A DNA stretch of 64,000 bases, taken from contig NZ_CP066796.1 of the NCBI RefSeq assembly GCF_017161565.1, positions 310,001-374,000 on the forward strand, in the 5' to 3' direction. The notes below the pieces were generated by a model that saw nothing but the letters and a program-made list of their open reading frames with translations, was not told where the DNA came from and did not search any database. Positions 13,595 to 23,005 of the stretch are shown here, piece after piece (the first letter of the stretch is position 1; each line of letters opens with the position of its first letter). The position numbers and the translations under genes were made by a program. The DNA is from Erwinia amylovora (GTDB lineage Bacteria > Pseudomonadota > Gammaproteobacteria > Enterobacterales > Enterobacteriaceae).

Positions 13595-14620
13595 TTAACG
13601 TACTGGCGGCGCGTACTGAATACCGCCATTGTTCCACAGCGCATTCTGGCCACGGACAATTTTCAGCTGACTGTCTTTTCCGACATTGCGATCAAAGACT
13701 TCCTGATAGTTCCCCACTTGCTTAATGATGTTATAAGCCCATTTGTTGCCCAGCTTCAGGTCTTTACCGTAGTCACCTTCAGCGCCGAGCAGATGAGCCA
13801 TATCCGGGTTGGACGGTTTTGCCGACATGCTGTCGACGTTTTTCGAGGTGATCCCCATCTCTTCGGCATTCAGCATGGCGTAAAGTGACCATTTAACAAT
13901 GGTAAACCAGTCATCATCATCACGGCGCACCACCGGCCCCAGTGGCTCTTTCGAAATCACCTCCGGCAGCACGATAAAGTCGTCAGGCTTGCCCAGTTTG
14001 ATACGCAATGCATACAGCTGGGACTGATCGGAAGCCAGAGTGTCGCAGCGACCGCTGTCCAGCGCCTTAGCCGATTCGTCGGAGCGGTCGAAGGTCACCG
14101 GCGTGTATTGCATTTTATTGGCTTTGAAATAGTCGGCTACGTTCAGTTCGGTATCGGTACCGGCCTGAATACAGACGGTTGCTCCGTCCAGCTCTTTCGC
14201 GCTTTTCAGCCCCGCCTTCTGATGAGTCAGGAAACCGATGCCGTCATAGTAGTTTACGCCAGCGAAAATAAAGCCCATACCGCCATCACGCGCAGAGGTC
14301 CAGGTAGTATTACGTGAAAGGATGTCCACTTCGCCAGACTGTAAGGCAGTGAAGCGTTCTTTAGCCGTTAGCGGGGTATATTTCACTTTCCCTGCATCCC
14401 CCAACACTGCCGCTGCCGCAGCACGACACACGTCCACATCGATACCGCTGAATTTGCCGTTGGCGTCTGCATAAGAAAAACCAGGCAGCCCGTCACTGAT
14501 GCCGCACTGGATAAAGCCTTTCTTCTTTATTGCATCCAGCGTGGTGCCGGCATGTGCCTGGTTGGCGAGGGTGAACAGCGCTGCGGCGGTAACCAGCGTG
14601 GAGAGCATCATCTTTTTCAT
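13595..14620 (-). CDS. aapJ: periplasmic L-amino-acid-binding protein AapJ (YhdW)
   Basis: Periplasmic solute-binding protein of 341 residues with a clear Sec signal peptide (MKKMMLSTLVTAAALFTLA, cleavage after QAHA at about residue 24). The mature part is of the SBP_bac_3 family: FIQCGISDGLPGFSY, GKFSGIDVDVCRAAAAA, LSRNTTWTSARD. It delivers amino acids to AapQM-P. It is the first gene of the operon, and its 5' region carries a good sigma-54 promoter and an NtrC-like site, pointing to induction on nitrogen limitation. Confidence 0.95.
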   Translation of the reverse strand: MKKMMLSTLVTAAALFTLANQAHAGTTLDAIKKKGFIQCGISDGLPGFSYADANGKFSGIDVDVCRAAAAAVLGDAGKVKYTPLTAKERFTALQSGEVDILSRNTTWTSARDGGMGFIFAGVNYYDGIGFLTHQKAGLKSAKELDGATVCIQAGTDTELNVADYFKANKMQYTPVTFDRSDESAKALDSGRCDTLASDQSQLYALRIKLGKPDDFIVLPEVISKEPLGPVVRRDDDDWFTIVKWSLYAMLNAEEMGITSKNVDSMSAKPSNPDMAHLLGAEGDYGKDLKLGNKWAYNIIKQVGNYQEVFDRNVGKDSQLKIVRGQNALWNNGGIQYAPPVR

Positions 14621-14710
14621 AAAGCGTCCTGAGTGGCGAATTCACTTGTGATTTTTGGCGTACGCTTTGATGCGCTTTGCCTGTCTGTAGCCGAAGCCAC
14701 GCAAAGCATT

Positions 14711-14725
14711 GCAAGGAGGATGCCA
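14711..14725 (-). promoter_or_regulatory. sigma-54 promoter for aapJQMP
   Basis: On the minus strand TGGCA (14721-14725), six bases, then TTGC (14711-14714) match the sigma-54 -24/-12 elements with exact spacing (TGGCA-N6-TTGC). The predicted transcript starts about 80 nt before the aapJ ATG. Confidence 0.7.
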
Positions 14726-14799
14726 GAGTTGCATTGCCCTGAGTTTATTGGAAAATTAAGCCATTCAACGGCGGTGCCCCAGGGTTTACCCTGATGGCT

Positions 14800-14816
14800 T
14801 GCACCAAAAAAGGGCA
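14800..14816 (-). promoter_or_regulatory. NtrC-like binding site upstream of aapJ
   Basis: TGCACC-AAAAA-AGGGCA fits the NtrC palindrome TGCACC-N5-GGTGCA with a perfect left half and four of six matches on the right. It lies about 75 nt upstream of the sigma-54 -24 element, a normal enhancer distance. The remaining 14621-14952 region shows nothing else I can name. Confidence 0.5.
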
Positions 14817-14952
14817 AAATATTGGGGTAAGATCCTAACCGGTGCGAATCGTTTCAGCTAATAGATGCACAGTATAAAAGGGCGCTAAGAATGAGGATAA
14901 ATCGAGGGCTTCATCGGGTTCAGCGCCCGCAGGCGCTGAAGGGGCAGGGGGG

Positions 14953-15873
14953 TTAATATAACGAGCTGGCACCGGCCGGGCGAGTTTTAAAGCGGCGATG
15001 CAGCCACATGTACTGATCCGGCGCGCGCATAATTTCGCGCTCAATCACCCGGTTCATATACTCTGCAGCCTGCTGCTCGTCTTCAATCGGGTAATCCTTC
15101 AGCTCTGGCTGGATCACCAGCTCGTAACCGCTACCGTTTTCTTTGCGCACCAATACCACGGTAATCAGCGCGGGTTTGGCCATCCGTGCCAGCATCCAGG
15201 TTCCGCTGGTAGTGGCAGCCTGGGGAACGGCAAACAGCGGAGCAAACACGCTCCCCTTTGGACCATAATCCTGGTCCGGGGCAAACCAGACGGCTTCACC
15301 CTGCTTCAATGCCTGAACCATGCCACGCAGATCGCGCCGGTTAATCATGGCCTTATTGGAACGCATGCGCCCTTTAGTCTGCACCCATTCCATCAGCTTG
15401 TTATTATGCGGGCGATACATCGCCATCATGGGCTGGCAAAGGCCCATCGTCCGACCCCCCAGCTCAAGCGACATAAAATGCACGCCGATAATCAACGCCC
15501 CCCGGCCATTCGCCTGTGCGGCCTGTAGGTTGTGCAGACCTTTAACGCTAAACCAACGCCTGACGCGGCGATCGGACCAGAACCAAGCCATACCGGTTTC
15601 AAGCAACCCCATGCCGAGCGATTCGAAATTACCGATGATGCACCGCTCCAGATGATCTTTTTCCATTTCCGGAAAACAGAGTTCCAGGTTACGGCGAGCG
15701 ATGGACACGCGGCGTTTCATAAAACGCATTGAGGTACGCCCCATCCAGGTACCGAGCTTGTGCAACAGGGGGTAGGGGAGCTGGACCAGCAGGAACAGAA
15801 TGCCGACGCCAAACCAGGTAAGCCAGTAGCGCGGACGCAGAAAGCCGCTGTGGAAATTTTGTGACTGCTTCAT
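14953..15873 (-). CDS. lpxP: lipid A palmitoleoyl/lauroyl acyltransferase, LpxP type
   Basis: Inner-membrane acyltransferase of 306 residues that adds a secondary acyl chain to the Kdo2-lipid A precursor. The N-terminal membrane anchor (RPRYWLTWFGVGILFLLVQL), the HX4E catalytic motif (HFMSLE) and the ending WLHRRFKTRP are conserved. The segment GRTMGLCQPMMAMYRPHNN matches LpxP rather than LpxL, suggesting the cold-associated palmitoleoyl form; acyl preference cannot be proven from sequence. It occupies the place where E. coli has acrEF/envR, between the aap operon and fis. Confidence 0.88.
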   Translation of the reverse strand: MKQSQNFHSGFLRPRYWLTWFGVGILFLLVQLPYPLLHKLGTWMGRTSMRFMKRRVSIARRNLELCFPEMEKDHLERCIIGNFESLGMGLLETGMAWFWSDRRVRRWFSVKGLHNLQAAQANGRGALIIGVHFMSLELGGRTMGLCQPMMAMYRPHNNKLMEWVQTKGRMRSNKAMINRRDLRGMVQALKQGEAVWFAPDQDYGPKGSVFAPLFAVPQAATTSGTWMLARMAKPALITVVLVRKENGSGYELVIQPELKDYPIEDEQQAAEYMNRVIEREIMRAPDQYMWLHRRFKTRPAGASSLY

Positions 15874-15994
15874 AAATACTCATTCAGACGTTAAGAGTTA
15901 GAGAACCTGTAGCGCATCATGAAGCCGATCAGTTGCGGTACAATGACTCAGACACCCGTTCAGGACTATGGTTTAGCCGCGTTCTACTATTGAC

Positions 15995-16188
15995 GTAAAC
16001 TTTACACTCGTGGGATATGCGCACAGCGTAGTAGCAAAGGTGAGGACCCAGCGAAGAAATATCCATCACGGGATAGTTTACATAAGATATCAACTCTGGC
16101 GGAGCAGGTTAACAGGTATTTTCCTAAAACAGCGTTTTATGATGCCGGCTGTTTGACGCTGACTGACCAGGCAGATTTTCGCCGCTGA
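15995..16188 (+). pseudogene. possible 3' fragment of an unrecognised gene
   Basis: One frame stays open for about 64 codons without a start and ends in TGA at 16186-16188. Its last part (LAEQVNRYFPKTAFYDAGC) has the look of real protein. No ribosome site or start is visible and I do not recognise the family. It ends 12 bases before the first copy of the fis-type terminator. It could equally be chance. Confidence 0.2.
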
Positions 16189-16200
16189 ACAGGATAATAA

Positions 16201-16229
16201 AAGCGCCTATTCCGAAGGAATAAGCGCTT
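16201..16229 (-). terminator. diverged second copy of the fis terminator hairpin
   Basis: Stem AAGCGCCTATTCC/GGAATAAGCGCTT with loop GAA, followed on the minus strand by TTTTATTAT. It matches the fis terminator at 17333-17361, including the adjoining TTAAAACAG and ATAG bases. One stem pair has changed from C-G to T-A with pairing kept. Confidence 0.65.
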
Positions 16230-16347
16230 TTAAAACAGCATAATAGCCGAAATGACACGAGTCCATATAATACGCCATAATACCATGATACAGGCTGACA
16301 CGTTTTACAAAAATACATTACAAAATCAACGTATTAATAGAAGTTAA

Positions 16348-16536
16348 TCACAGCATATTTGGCCAGGCAACGGGTTCAATGTTCAGGCGCATATCACCGC
16401 CAGCCGAGCCGGTGGGCTTGCTGGATCCTTTAGCGGGACAGGTTGGGAAGGAGGCCGGGTAGTATTCACTCCTGTTTTGACAAAATTCACGATAGACCTG
16501 CACCACCTTGTCGGCGTCCCGCTGCCAATAAGCTTT
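16348..16536 (-). pseudogene. 5'-truncated gene remnant, family unknown
   Basis: A minus-strand frame of about 62 codons (AYWQRDADKVVQVYREFCQN at its beginning, NIEPVAWPNML at its end) runs from just after a TAA to a TGA at 16348-16350 and has no start codon in its first 25 codons. The composition looks coding. I do not recognise the product. It lies beside, and divergent from, the pseudogene at 16558, so both may be leftovers of one lost gene cluster. Confidence 0.3.
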
Positions 16537-16557
16537 TTAAAATAGGTTCAGCTTTTT

Positions 16558-16929
16558 ATGATTTTCTGCCAGAAGTCGGCAGATCAGCTTGGTGTTGATG
16601 ATTTCGGAGCCATAATGGCGATTGTTGCCGGGCTAAATATCTTATCAACAACAGGTCAGTTTGCCGGAGCTACGCCCGGAACATCCTGTGCATCACGCGG
16701 TGCGCGAAAAATCTTTGGGAACGCTAAATTTCCCTGGGGTAGAGAATTACCGTCAAAAGTTGGTGGTGATCCGCCTCATAAATTCAGGGTAATTATGACC
16801 CAAAAAGAGAGTAATTTTATTGGCCGGGGGATCCCGGCCGTGGGTTGGGTCATTCTGGCAAAATAGGTGTCTCAGATAACATTCAATACGGTAACTAAGT
16901 ACCATTCCATTGCCAGAAGAGCCGACTAA
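16558..16929 (+). pseudogene. remnant of a small accessory protein with an in-frame stop
   Basis: The frame reads 102 residues to a TAG at 16864-16866, then continues in the same frame for 20 codons (VSQITFNTVTKYH...) to TAA at 16927-16929. Recognisable pieces are LSTTGQFAGATPGTSCASRG and GRGIPAVGWVILAK. From memory, this pattern occurs in accessory proteins near PAAR/Rhs or type VI secretion genes, but I cannot confirm that. The stop replaces a codon that would join the two conserved-looking halves, so the gene is probably dead. No good ribosome site precedes ATG 16558. Confidence 0.4.
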
Positions 16930-17332
16930 ATACGGTAACGGAAAATGATGTTTTAGAATTTTTCCAAAAGGGGTGGTCAGTACCAGTGACATGGGGGCTT
17001 AAAAAAATACCTCTCCAGTTGGACACAGTTTTACAGGATTGGGCAGTGTTAATTCTCGCCAGTCAAAGTCCAAGGGTATTTAGGGTAGTGGGCGTTTGTA
17101 TATTTGGAGTGTATTAATTAATTTGCAAAACAGAGCCAGGGAGGGAGCGTCCGCTGAGCGATTGACCAGGCGATGGCGAGTATAGTTTGTAAGATGCAGA
17201 ACAGGTTAAATCCCAAGTATCGCAGTGCGGATCCATGACCAGTCCTTTGTATTTAAAAACAAACTATTCCATGACAGTTATTCATCTTAGTACTATTTAT
17301 TGCGCAACCTTTTTCGAACGCAAAATATAAAA

Positions 17333-17361
17333 AAGCGCTTATCCCCAAGGGATAAGCGCTT
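17333..17361 (-). terminator. intrinsic terminator of dusB-fis
   Basis: AAGCGCTTATCCC-CAA-GGGATAAGCGCTT, a perfect 13-bp stem 28 nt after the fis stop, followed on the minus strand by TTTTTTATATTTT. Bases 16930-17332 upstream of it hold no gene that I can support. Confidence 0.9.
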
Positions 17362-17388
17362 TTAAAACAGAATGATAGTCAGAGACTA

Positions 17389-17685
17389 TCAGTTCATGCC
17401 GTATTTTTTCAGTTTCTTACGCAGTGTACCGCGGTTGATGCCCATCATCAGAGCGGCACGGGTCTGGTTGCCACGGGTGTATTGCATCACCATGTCTAAC
17501 AGAGGCTGTTCAACTTCAGCCAGTACCAGCTCATACAGATCATTGACATCCTGACCATTCAGTTGAGCAAAATAGTTCTTCAGTGCCTGTTTGACCGAAT
17601 CACGAAGTGGCTTTTGGGTCACCTGATCCTGTGAATTAACGGTTGATACGGTCAGTACGTCAGAATTTACGCGTTGTTCGAACAT
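17389..17685 (-). CDS. fis: nucleoid protein Fis
   Basis: 98-residue homodimeric DNA-bending protein that activates rRNA and tRNA promoters, including those of the rRNA operon in this window, and shapes the nucleoid in fast growth. The sequence appears identical or nearly so to E. coli Fis, including the N-terminal beta-hairpin and the C-terminal helix-turn-helix ([20 protein letters not shown]). It is downstream of dusB by 25 nt, in the same transcript. The yhdJ methylase gene that follows fis in E. coli is missing here. Confidence 0.99.
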
Positions 17686-17710
17686 ATTTCTGTCAGCTCT
17701 TTATTTCTAA

Positions 17711-18676
17711 TTACGCAAGATTTTCGAAGTATGCCTCCAACGCCTCCAGCTGTTCGCTGGCATCCTCAATGGCGTTGAATGTGCGCCGAAACTGGTCGTT
17801 TGGGGCGTTCTCCTGCAGATACCAGGAGACGTGCTTTCGGGCAATACGGTATCCCTTGCGCTGACCATAAAAGTCGTGCAGTTCCCGTAAGTGCCCGATG
17901 AGCAAGCGCTTGACTTCAGCCAGTGGCATCGGTGCCAGCAGCTCCCCAGTGTCCAGATAATGCTGGATTTCCCGGAAGATCCACGGTCTTCCCTGAGCAG
18001 CCCGTCCTATCATCAGGCCATCAGCCCCCGTATAGTCGAGTACCGCTCTGGCTTTATGCGGGTCAGTAATGTCTCCATTCGCGATAACCGGAATGGATAC
18101 GTTCTGCTTAACTGTCCGAATGCTGTCGTATTCAGCTTCACCGTTGAACAAACAGGCGCGTGTGCGTCCATGAATTGTCAGGGCCTGAATACCACAGCGT
18201 TCAGCCAATTGGGCAATCTCTACGCAGTTGCGGTTGTCGCTGTCCCAGCCGGTGCGAATCTTTAAGGTGACCGGCACGTCAACGGCATTTACCTCGGCGG
18301 TGAGGATAGACTTCACCAGCTCGGGATGTTGCAGTAGCGCCGAACCTGCCATCTTACGATTCACTTTTTTGGCCGGACATCCCATGTTGATGTCGATCAC
18401 CTGCGCGCCTGATGCAGCATTAATGCGCGCGGCTTCTGCCATCTCTTGCGGGTCACAACCGGCAATTTGCACGGTGCGAACACCCGGTTCGTCACTGTGT
18501 ACCATACGTAACCGGGACTTATCGCTGGCCCAGACTTCAGGGTTTGACGACATCATCTCGGAGACGGTCATACCAGCACCCATCGCATAGCAGAGGGTTC
18601 TGAATGGCCTGTCAGTGATCCCGGCCATTGGTGCCGCAATCAAACGATTACGAAGCTGGTAATTTCCTATGCGCAT
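17711..18676 (-). CDS. dusB: tRNA-dihydrouridine synthase B
   Basis: FMN-dependent reductase that makes dihydrouridine in the tRNA D-loop. 321 residues when started at ATG 18676 ([19 protein letters not shown]), the E. coli length; the frame upstream of this is not conserved. Signatures are [23 protein letters not shown] (catalytic cysteine), KIRTGWD and the FMN-phosphate site IANGDI...[10 protein letters not shown]. The last residues fall 25 nt before fis, so dusB serves as the leader gene of the Fis transcript, as in other enterics. Confidence 0.97.
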   Translation of the reverse strand: MRIGNYQLRNRLIAAPMAGITDRPFRTLCYAMGAGMTVSEMMSSNPEVWASDKSRLRMVHSDEPGVRTVQIAGCDPQEMAEAARINAASGAQVIDINMGCPAKKVNRKMAGSALLQHPELVKSILTAEVNAVDVPVTLKIRTGWDSDNRNCVEIAQLAERCGIQALTIHGRTRACLFNGEAEYDSIRTVKQNVSIPVIANGDITDPHKARAVLDYTGADGLMIGRAAQGRPWIFREIQHYLDTGELLAPMPLAEVKRLLIGHLRELHDFYGQRKGYRIARKHVSWYLQENAPNDQFRRTFNAIEDASEQLEALEAYFENLA

Positions 18677-18714
18677 GAAAAAAAAGTGACCACAGTTTGC
18701 CCGCAAGGCGGCGT

Positions 18715-18743
18715 ATATTACGCATTTTTTCAGGAAGATGAAA
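18715..18743 (-). promoter_or_regulatory. dusB-fis promoter
   Basis: On the minus strand TTTCAT (18738-18743), 17 nt, TAATAT (18715-18720), followed by the GC-rich discriminator ACGCCGCC. This is the layout of the growth-phase and stringently controlled fis promoter. In the rest of 18744-18982 I see AT-rich sequence and a hairpin at 18946-18975 after prmA that lacks a U-run. Confidence 0.75.
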
Positions 18744-18982
18744 GGCCAAACTTTGAACAATACCTCTGAACAGGTCAGGGGAATGTCAAAGTGGTAGCGT
18801 TATTTTATTATATATCTATAAATAACAATGGGTTAATAATAAATCATTAAATTGCCCACAAGGAATTTTCTTTTCTTGTGAGCAAGTTAACAATATAAAT
18901 CACGCCAATTTGCTCCTTAAACGAAACATGTGACGTGACGACAATGCAGGCACGGCGTATTCCGCCTGTGCCTGCATCTTGT

Positions 18983-19864
18983 TTAACGCCGCACGCCGGT
19001 GATGCGGCACCACTCTTCTTTCTCGGCTAGCGCATCAAGCGTGAAGAGCCCGGCATAGGCTTCACAGACAGCAGGGGCCTGGCTGGACAGCACGCCGGAC
19101 AGGCCAAGATGCCCGCCCTGTTTCGGCAGTACGCTAATCAACGGCGCCAGCTCACGTAGCGGTCCTGCCAGGATGTTGGCGACCACCACATCGGCAGTCA
19201 GATTATCCGGCTGCTGATGCGGCAGATAAAGCGAGAGACGGTCCGCAACCCCGTTGCGTTCAGCATTGTCCCGGCTGGCCTGAATGGCCTGGGGATCGAT
19301 ATCAATACCGATTGCCGCGGCGGCTCCCAGCTTCAGCGCGGCGATAGCCAGAATGCCGGAGCCACAGCCAAAATCAATTATCGTCTTACCCGCCAGGTCA
19401 AGGCCATCCAGCCACGTCAGGCACAGGGCGGTTGTCGGGTGGGTTCCGGTACCAAACGCCAACCCCGGATCGAGCATGACGTTGACCGCGTCCGGGTCTG
19501 GCACGTCGCGCCAGCTTGGGCAGATCCACAGACGCTGGCCGAAGCGCATCGGGTGGAAGTTTGTCATCCACTCGCGCTCCCAGTCTTTATCTTCAATTTG
19601 CTCAATTTTGTGGTGGAAACCGTGGCCCAGCAGAGGGTGCTGCTCCAGCCCGGCAATCACGTCTTTCATCTCCGTTTCAGCGTCAAACAGGCCGATCACG
19701 TCGGTATCGCCCCACAGGCGCGTCTCGCCCGGCAGCGGTTCAAAGACCGGGTTATCGTGGGTGTCCTGGAAGGTGACCGACACGGCACCGTTCTCAATCA
19801 GCGCGTCGCCCAGCTCTTCAGCCTGAGCGCCGCGGGTATTAATTTTCATCTGTATCCAGGGCAT
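18983..19864 (-). CDS. prmA: ribosomal protein L11 methyltransferase PrmA
   Basis: SAM-dependent enzyme of 293 residues that methylates ribosomal protein L11. It has an N-terminal substrate-recognition domain (residues 1-~65) and a C-terminal Rossmann methyltransferase with motif [21 protein letters not shown] and the motif [24 protein letters not shown] is the family signature. It is 11 nt downstream of panF and probably co-transcribed with it. Confidence 0.98.
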   Translation of the reverse strand: MPWIQMKINTRGAQAEELGDALIENGAVSVTFQDTHDNPVFEPLPGETRLWGDTDVIGLFDAETEMKDVIAGLEQHPLLGHGFHHKIEQIEDKDWEREWMTNFHPMRFGQRLWICPSWRDVPDPDAVNVMLDPGLAFGTGTHPTTALCLTWLDGLDLAGKTIIDFGCGSGILAIAALKLGAAAAIGIDIDPQAIQASRDNAERNGVADRLSLYLPHQQPDNLTADVVVANILAGPLRELAPLISVLPKQGGHLGLSGVLSSQAPAVCEAYAGLFTLDALAEKEEWCRITGVRR

Positions 19865-19875
19865 AGCGCATCTCT

Positions 19876-21330
19876 TTATTCAAACAGGGTGGAGGCAGAC
19901 GTTGTGGCCGCCACCGGACGGCCAAAACGGTTGCCAATCAGAAACGCCAGCAGGCTGAGCAGCAGCGCCGGCACAATCGGGTGGGATCCCCAGGGTTGCA
20001 GTGACAGACTGGCCAGCAAGGTATAGCAGGCTGCGCCGCAAACCATACTGCTTAACGCGCCAGCGGCATTGGCTTTCTCCCAGTACAGGCCAAGCACCAG
20101 CGGCCACAGGAACACCGCTTCCAGGCCGCCAAAGGCCAGCAGGTTTAGCCAGATAATCATCTGTGGTGGGTTCCAGGCCGCCAGCAGCAGCAGCAGGCCC
20201 AGCCCCAGGGTGACCAGCGAAGAGAGTCGTCTCAACCGCGGTTCATTATCTATCTGGTGCGGGTAAATCCGCAGATAGAGATCCTTAACGATGGTTGCTG
20301 ACGATTGTAGCAGCTGGGCATTGATCGTCGACATGATTGCCGCCATCGGTGCTGCCAGAAAGATCCCGGCTGCCAGCGGCGGCAGCACGGCGATCATCAG
20401 TGTTGGGATCACCGCATCAGGGATCTGCAAATCCGGGATCACCGCTCGCCCTAGCGCGCCTGCCAGATGCATCCCCAACATCAGCACCACCACCACCACG
20501 GTGCCAAGCAGGATGGCCAGATGGACCGCCTTGCTGTCTTTGTAGGAGATGCAGCGTACCGCGGTATGCGGCAGGCCAATCACGCCAAAGCAGACTAAAA
20601 CCGAAAACGATGCAAGAAAGGTCGGCGTCAGAATATCGCCCACGCCTGATGAGGAAACCAGCTGTGGATCGATCTGCTGTAAGGTGTGCACCGCGTTATG
20701 CAAGCCGCCCGCCGCGTGTATCACGGCAACCAGCAGCAGGACGGTGCCAGCCAGCATCACCAGCCCCTGCATGGTGTCGTTGAGCACGCTGGCGCGGAAA
20801 CCGCCAAAAGCGGTATACAGCGCGATGGTGCTCCCAAAGATCAGCAGTCCGCTGTCGTAGGGAATACCGGCCGCCGTTTCCAGCAGCCGTGCGCCGCCAA
20901 CGAATTGCACGGTCATTGCGCCAACAAAGGCGATCAGCAGACTCAGGCTGGCCAGCCACACCAGCAGCGTACTGCGATAGCGGGCATACAGCATATCGTT
21001 GAGCGTGACGGCGTTGTAACGCCGCGCCAGAATGGCGAACTTCTTGCCGAGTACCCCCAGCGAAAGCCATACCGCCGGCACCTGTACCATCGACAGCAAA
21101 ACCCAACCCAGCCCGTATTTATAAGCCGCACCGGGGCCGCCGATAAACGAACTGGCGCTGATATAGGTGGTCGTCAGGGTCATCGCCAGCACGAAGCCGC
21201 CCATTGAGCGGCTGCCGAGGAAGTATTCAGTGAGGAAATTCCCTTCGCGCCGTTTGCGCATAGCCCAGACTGACAGGCCGGCGACCAGCAGCAGGTAGCC
21301 GGCCAGCGGCAGAATAATGTCAAGCTTCAC
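19876..21330 (-). CDS. panF: sodium/pantothenate symporter PanF
   Basis: Inner-membrane sodium:solute symporter of 484 residues with about 12-13 hydrophobic helices that imports pantothenate for coenzyme A synthesis. SSS-family markers include the N-terminal [20 protein letters not shown] and [15 protein letters not shown]. It overlaps yhdT by 11 nt, the usual panF-yhdT arrangement, and is followed by prmA. Confidence 0.97.
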   Translation of the reverse strand: MKLDIILPLAGYLLLVAGLSVWAMRKRREGNFLTEYFLGSRSMGGFVLAMTLTTTYISASSFIGGPGAAYKYGLGWVLLSMVQVPAVWLSLGVLGKKFAILARRYNAVTLNDMLYARYRSTLLVWLASLSLLIAFVGAMTVQFVGGARLLETAAGIPYDSGLLIFGSTIALYTAFGGFRASVLNDTMQGLVMLAGTVLLLVAVIHAAGGLHNAVHTLQQIDPQLVSSSGVGDILTPTFLASFSVLVCFGVIGLPHTAVRCISYKDSKAVHLAILLGTVVVVVLMLGMHLAGALGRAVIPDLQIPDAVIPTLMIAVLPPLAAGIFLAAPMAAIMSTINAQLLQSSATIVKDLYLRIYPHQIDNEPRLRRLSSLVTLGLGLLLLLAAWNPPQMIIWLNLLAFGGLEAVFLWPLVLGLYWEKANAAGALSSMVCGAACYTLLASLSLQPWGSHPIVPALLLSLLAFLIGNRFGRPVAATTSASTLFE

Positions 21331-21562
21331 CCTTATCCTCCAGAGGAATATTGCGGAAGATAACGCGCACCATTAACCAGCAAAGAAAAATAAATAGCAG
21401 CGGTACCAGCAGGCAGGCCATTTCAAACCAGTGAGGTAAACCGGTCAGCCCCTGTTGGTCATCCAATAGCCAGGCTGACAGCGCCCAGCAGGCCAGATAA
21501 GCCACCGCCAGCACCAATGACCAGCGCGCTTCACGGTGGGCCTGTAAAAAACGGTTATCCAT
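21320..21562 (-). CDS. yhdT: small membrane protein YhdT
   Basis: 80-residue protein with two transmembrane helices (about residues 18-36 and 48-68), matching DUF997/YhdT, always found before panF and possibly a helper of the symporter; that role is unproven. ATG 21562 follows GGGGAA and gives the E. coli start M-D-x-RF-QAH-EARW; a TTG four codons upstream is the alternative. Confidence 0.9.
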   Translation of the reverse strand: MDNRFLQAHREARWSLVLAVAYLACWALSAWLLDDQQGLTGLPHWFEMACLLVPLLFIFLCWLMVRVIFRNIPLEDKGEA

Positions 21563-21572
21563 GCGCTTCCCC

Positions 21573-21600
21573 AATAAGAAGGGGCCGATTAATCGGCCCC
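21573..21600 (-). terminator. terminator after accC
   Basis: Perfect palindrome GGGGCCGATT/AATCGGCCCC (21581-21600), followed on the minus strand by TTCTTATT. It separates accBC from yhdT-panF. Confidence 0.75.
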
Positions 21601-21644
21601 TGCAACTGTCGACTTCAGCCTGCTAAAGCGGGCATCTGGCGCAT

Positions 21645-22994
21645 TTACTTCTCTTGCAGACCGAGTTTTTTCTCCAGATAGTGGATGTTAGTCCCACCGT
21701 GCTGGAAGTTCTCGTCCGACATGATTTTCATCTGCAGTTCGACGTTGGTCTTGATGCCGTCAATGATCAGCTCAGCCAGCGCATTTTTCATGCGTGAAAT
21801 CGCCACATCACGGTTTTCGCCAAAGGTAATCAGTTTACCAATCATCGAGTCATAATACGGCGGCACGCTGTAACCGGCGTAGATATGCGATTCCCAACGC
21901 ACGCCAAAACCCCCTGGCGCGTGGAAGCGGGTGATTTTGCCCGGGCTTGGCAGGAAGGTATTCGCATCTTCGGCGTTGATACGGCATTCCACCGCGTGAC
22001 CACGAATAACGACTTCTTCCTGTTTGATCGACAGCGGCTGACCGGCAGCGATGCGCAGCTGCTCTTTGATCAGGTCAACGCCGGTAATCATCTCGGTAAC
22101 CGGATGCTCAACCTGAATACGGGTATTCATTTCAATAAAGTAGAACTCGCCGTTTTCATACAGGAACTCGAAGGTGCCTGCGCCGCGATAGCCGATATCA
22201 ATACAGGCTTTTGAGCAGCGATCGCCGATGTAGCGACGCATCTCTTCAGTGATGCCCGGTGCTGGCGCTTCTTCCACCACTTTCTGGTGACGGCGCTGCA
22301 TGGAGCAGTCGCGTTCGGCCAGATAAATGGCGTTGCCCTGGCCGTCTGCCAATACCTGAATTTCGATATGGCGCGGGTTTTCCAGGTACTTTTCCATATA
22401 AACCATGTCGTTGTTGAAAGCCGCTTTGGCTTCCGCTTTCGTCATGTTTATCGACTGCTCCAGATCTTTGTCGCTGCGTACCACGCGCATGCCGCGACCG
22501 CCGCCGCCGCCGGAGGCTTTGATAATCACCGGGTAGCCGATGCGTTTCGCAAAGGCACGGTTCTTGTCCATATCCTCGGTCAGTGGGCCGTCTGAGCCTG
22601 GCACCGTAGGAACGCCCGCTTTCTTCATCGCGGTGATCGCCGACACTTTATCGCCCATCAGGCGGATGGTGTCCGCTTTCGGACCGATAAAGATAAAGCC
22701 TGAGCGCTCAACCTGCTCGGCGAAGTCAGCATTTTCGGAGAGGAAGCCGTAACCCGGGTGGATAGCCACCGCGCCGGTGATCTCGGCTGCAGAGATCAGC
22801 GCCGGGATATTCAGGTAGCTTTTCACTGACGGCGGTGGGCCAATGCAGACGGTTTCGTCCGCCAGCAGCACATGCTTCAGGTCGCGGTCCGCCGTGGAGT
22901 GCACCGCAACCGTTTTAATGCCCAGTTCTTTACAGGCACGCAGAATACGCAGCGCAATTTCACCACGGTTAGCAATTACAATTTTATCCAGCAT
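21645..22994 (-). CDS. accC: acetyl-CoA carboxylase biotin carboxylase subunit
   Basis: ATP-grasp enzyme of 449 residues that carboxylates the biotin on AccB, the first half of malonyl-CoA formation. Intact features: N-terminal [20 protein letters not shown], the glycine-rich ATP lid [14 protein letters not shown] (residues ~159-172), and the active-site region [15 protein letters not shown]. It lies 11 nt after accB in the conserved accBC operon. Confidence 0.99.
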   Translation of the reverse strand: MLDKIVIANRGEIALRILRACKELGIKTVAVHSTADRDLKHVLLADETVCIGPPPSVKSYLNIPALISAAEITGAVAIHPGYGFLSENADFAEQVERSGFIFIGPKADTIRLMGDKVSAITAMKKAGVPTVPGSDGPLTEDMDKNRAFAKRIGYPVIIKASGGGGGRGMRVVRSDKDLEQSINMTKAEAKAAFNNDMVYMEKYLENPRHIEIQVLADGQGNAIYLAERDCSMQRRHQKVVEEAPAPGITEEMRRYIGDRCSKACIDIGYRGAGTFEFLYENGEFYFIEMNTRIQVEHPVTEMITGVDLIKEQLRIAAGQPLSIKQEEVVIRGHAVECRINAEDANTFLPSPGKITRFHAPGGFGVRWESHIYAGYSVPPYYDSMIGKLITFGENRDVAISRMKNALAELIIDGIKTNVELQMKIMSDENFQHGGTNIHYLEKKLGLQEK

Positions 22995-23005
22995 GGTGGG
23001 CCTCG

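Noticed and set aside
16124..16318. 64-codon minus-strand frame near the duplicated fis terminator
   Set aside because: It runs through the hairpin itself and is Cys/Phe/Tyr-rich from AT-rich DNA; no start signal.
19217..20026. 269-codon plus-strand frame across prmA and panF
   Set aside because: Antisense to two conserved genes and crossing their boundary; histidine/arginine/glutamine-rich composition of a shadow frame.
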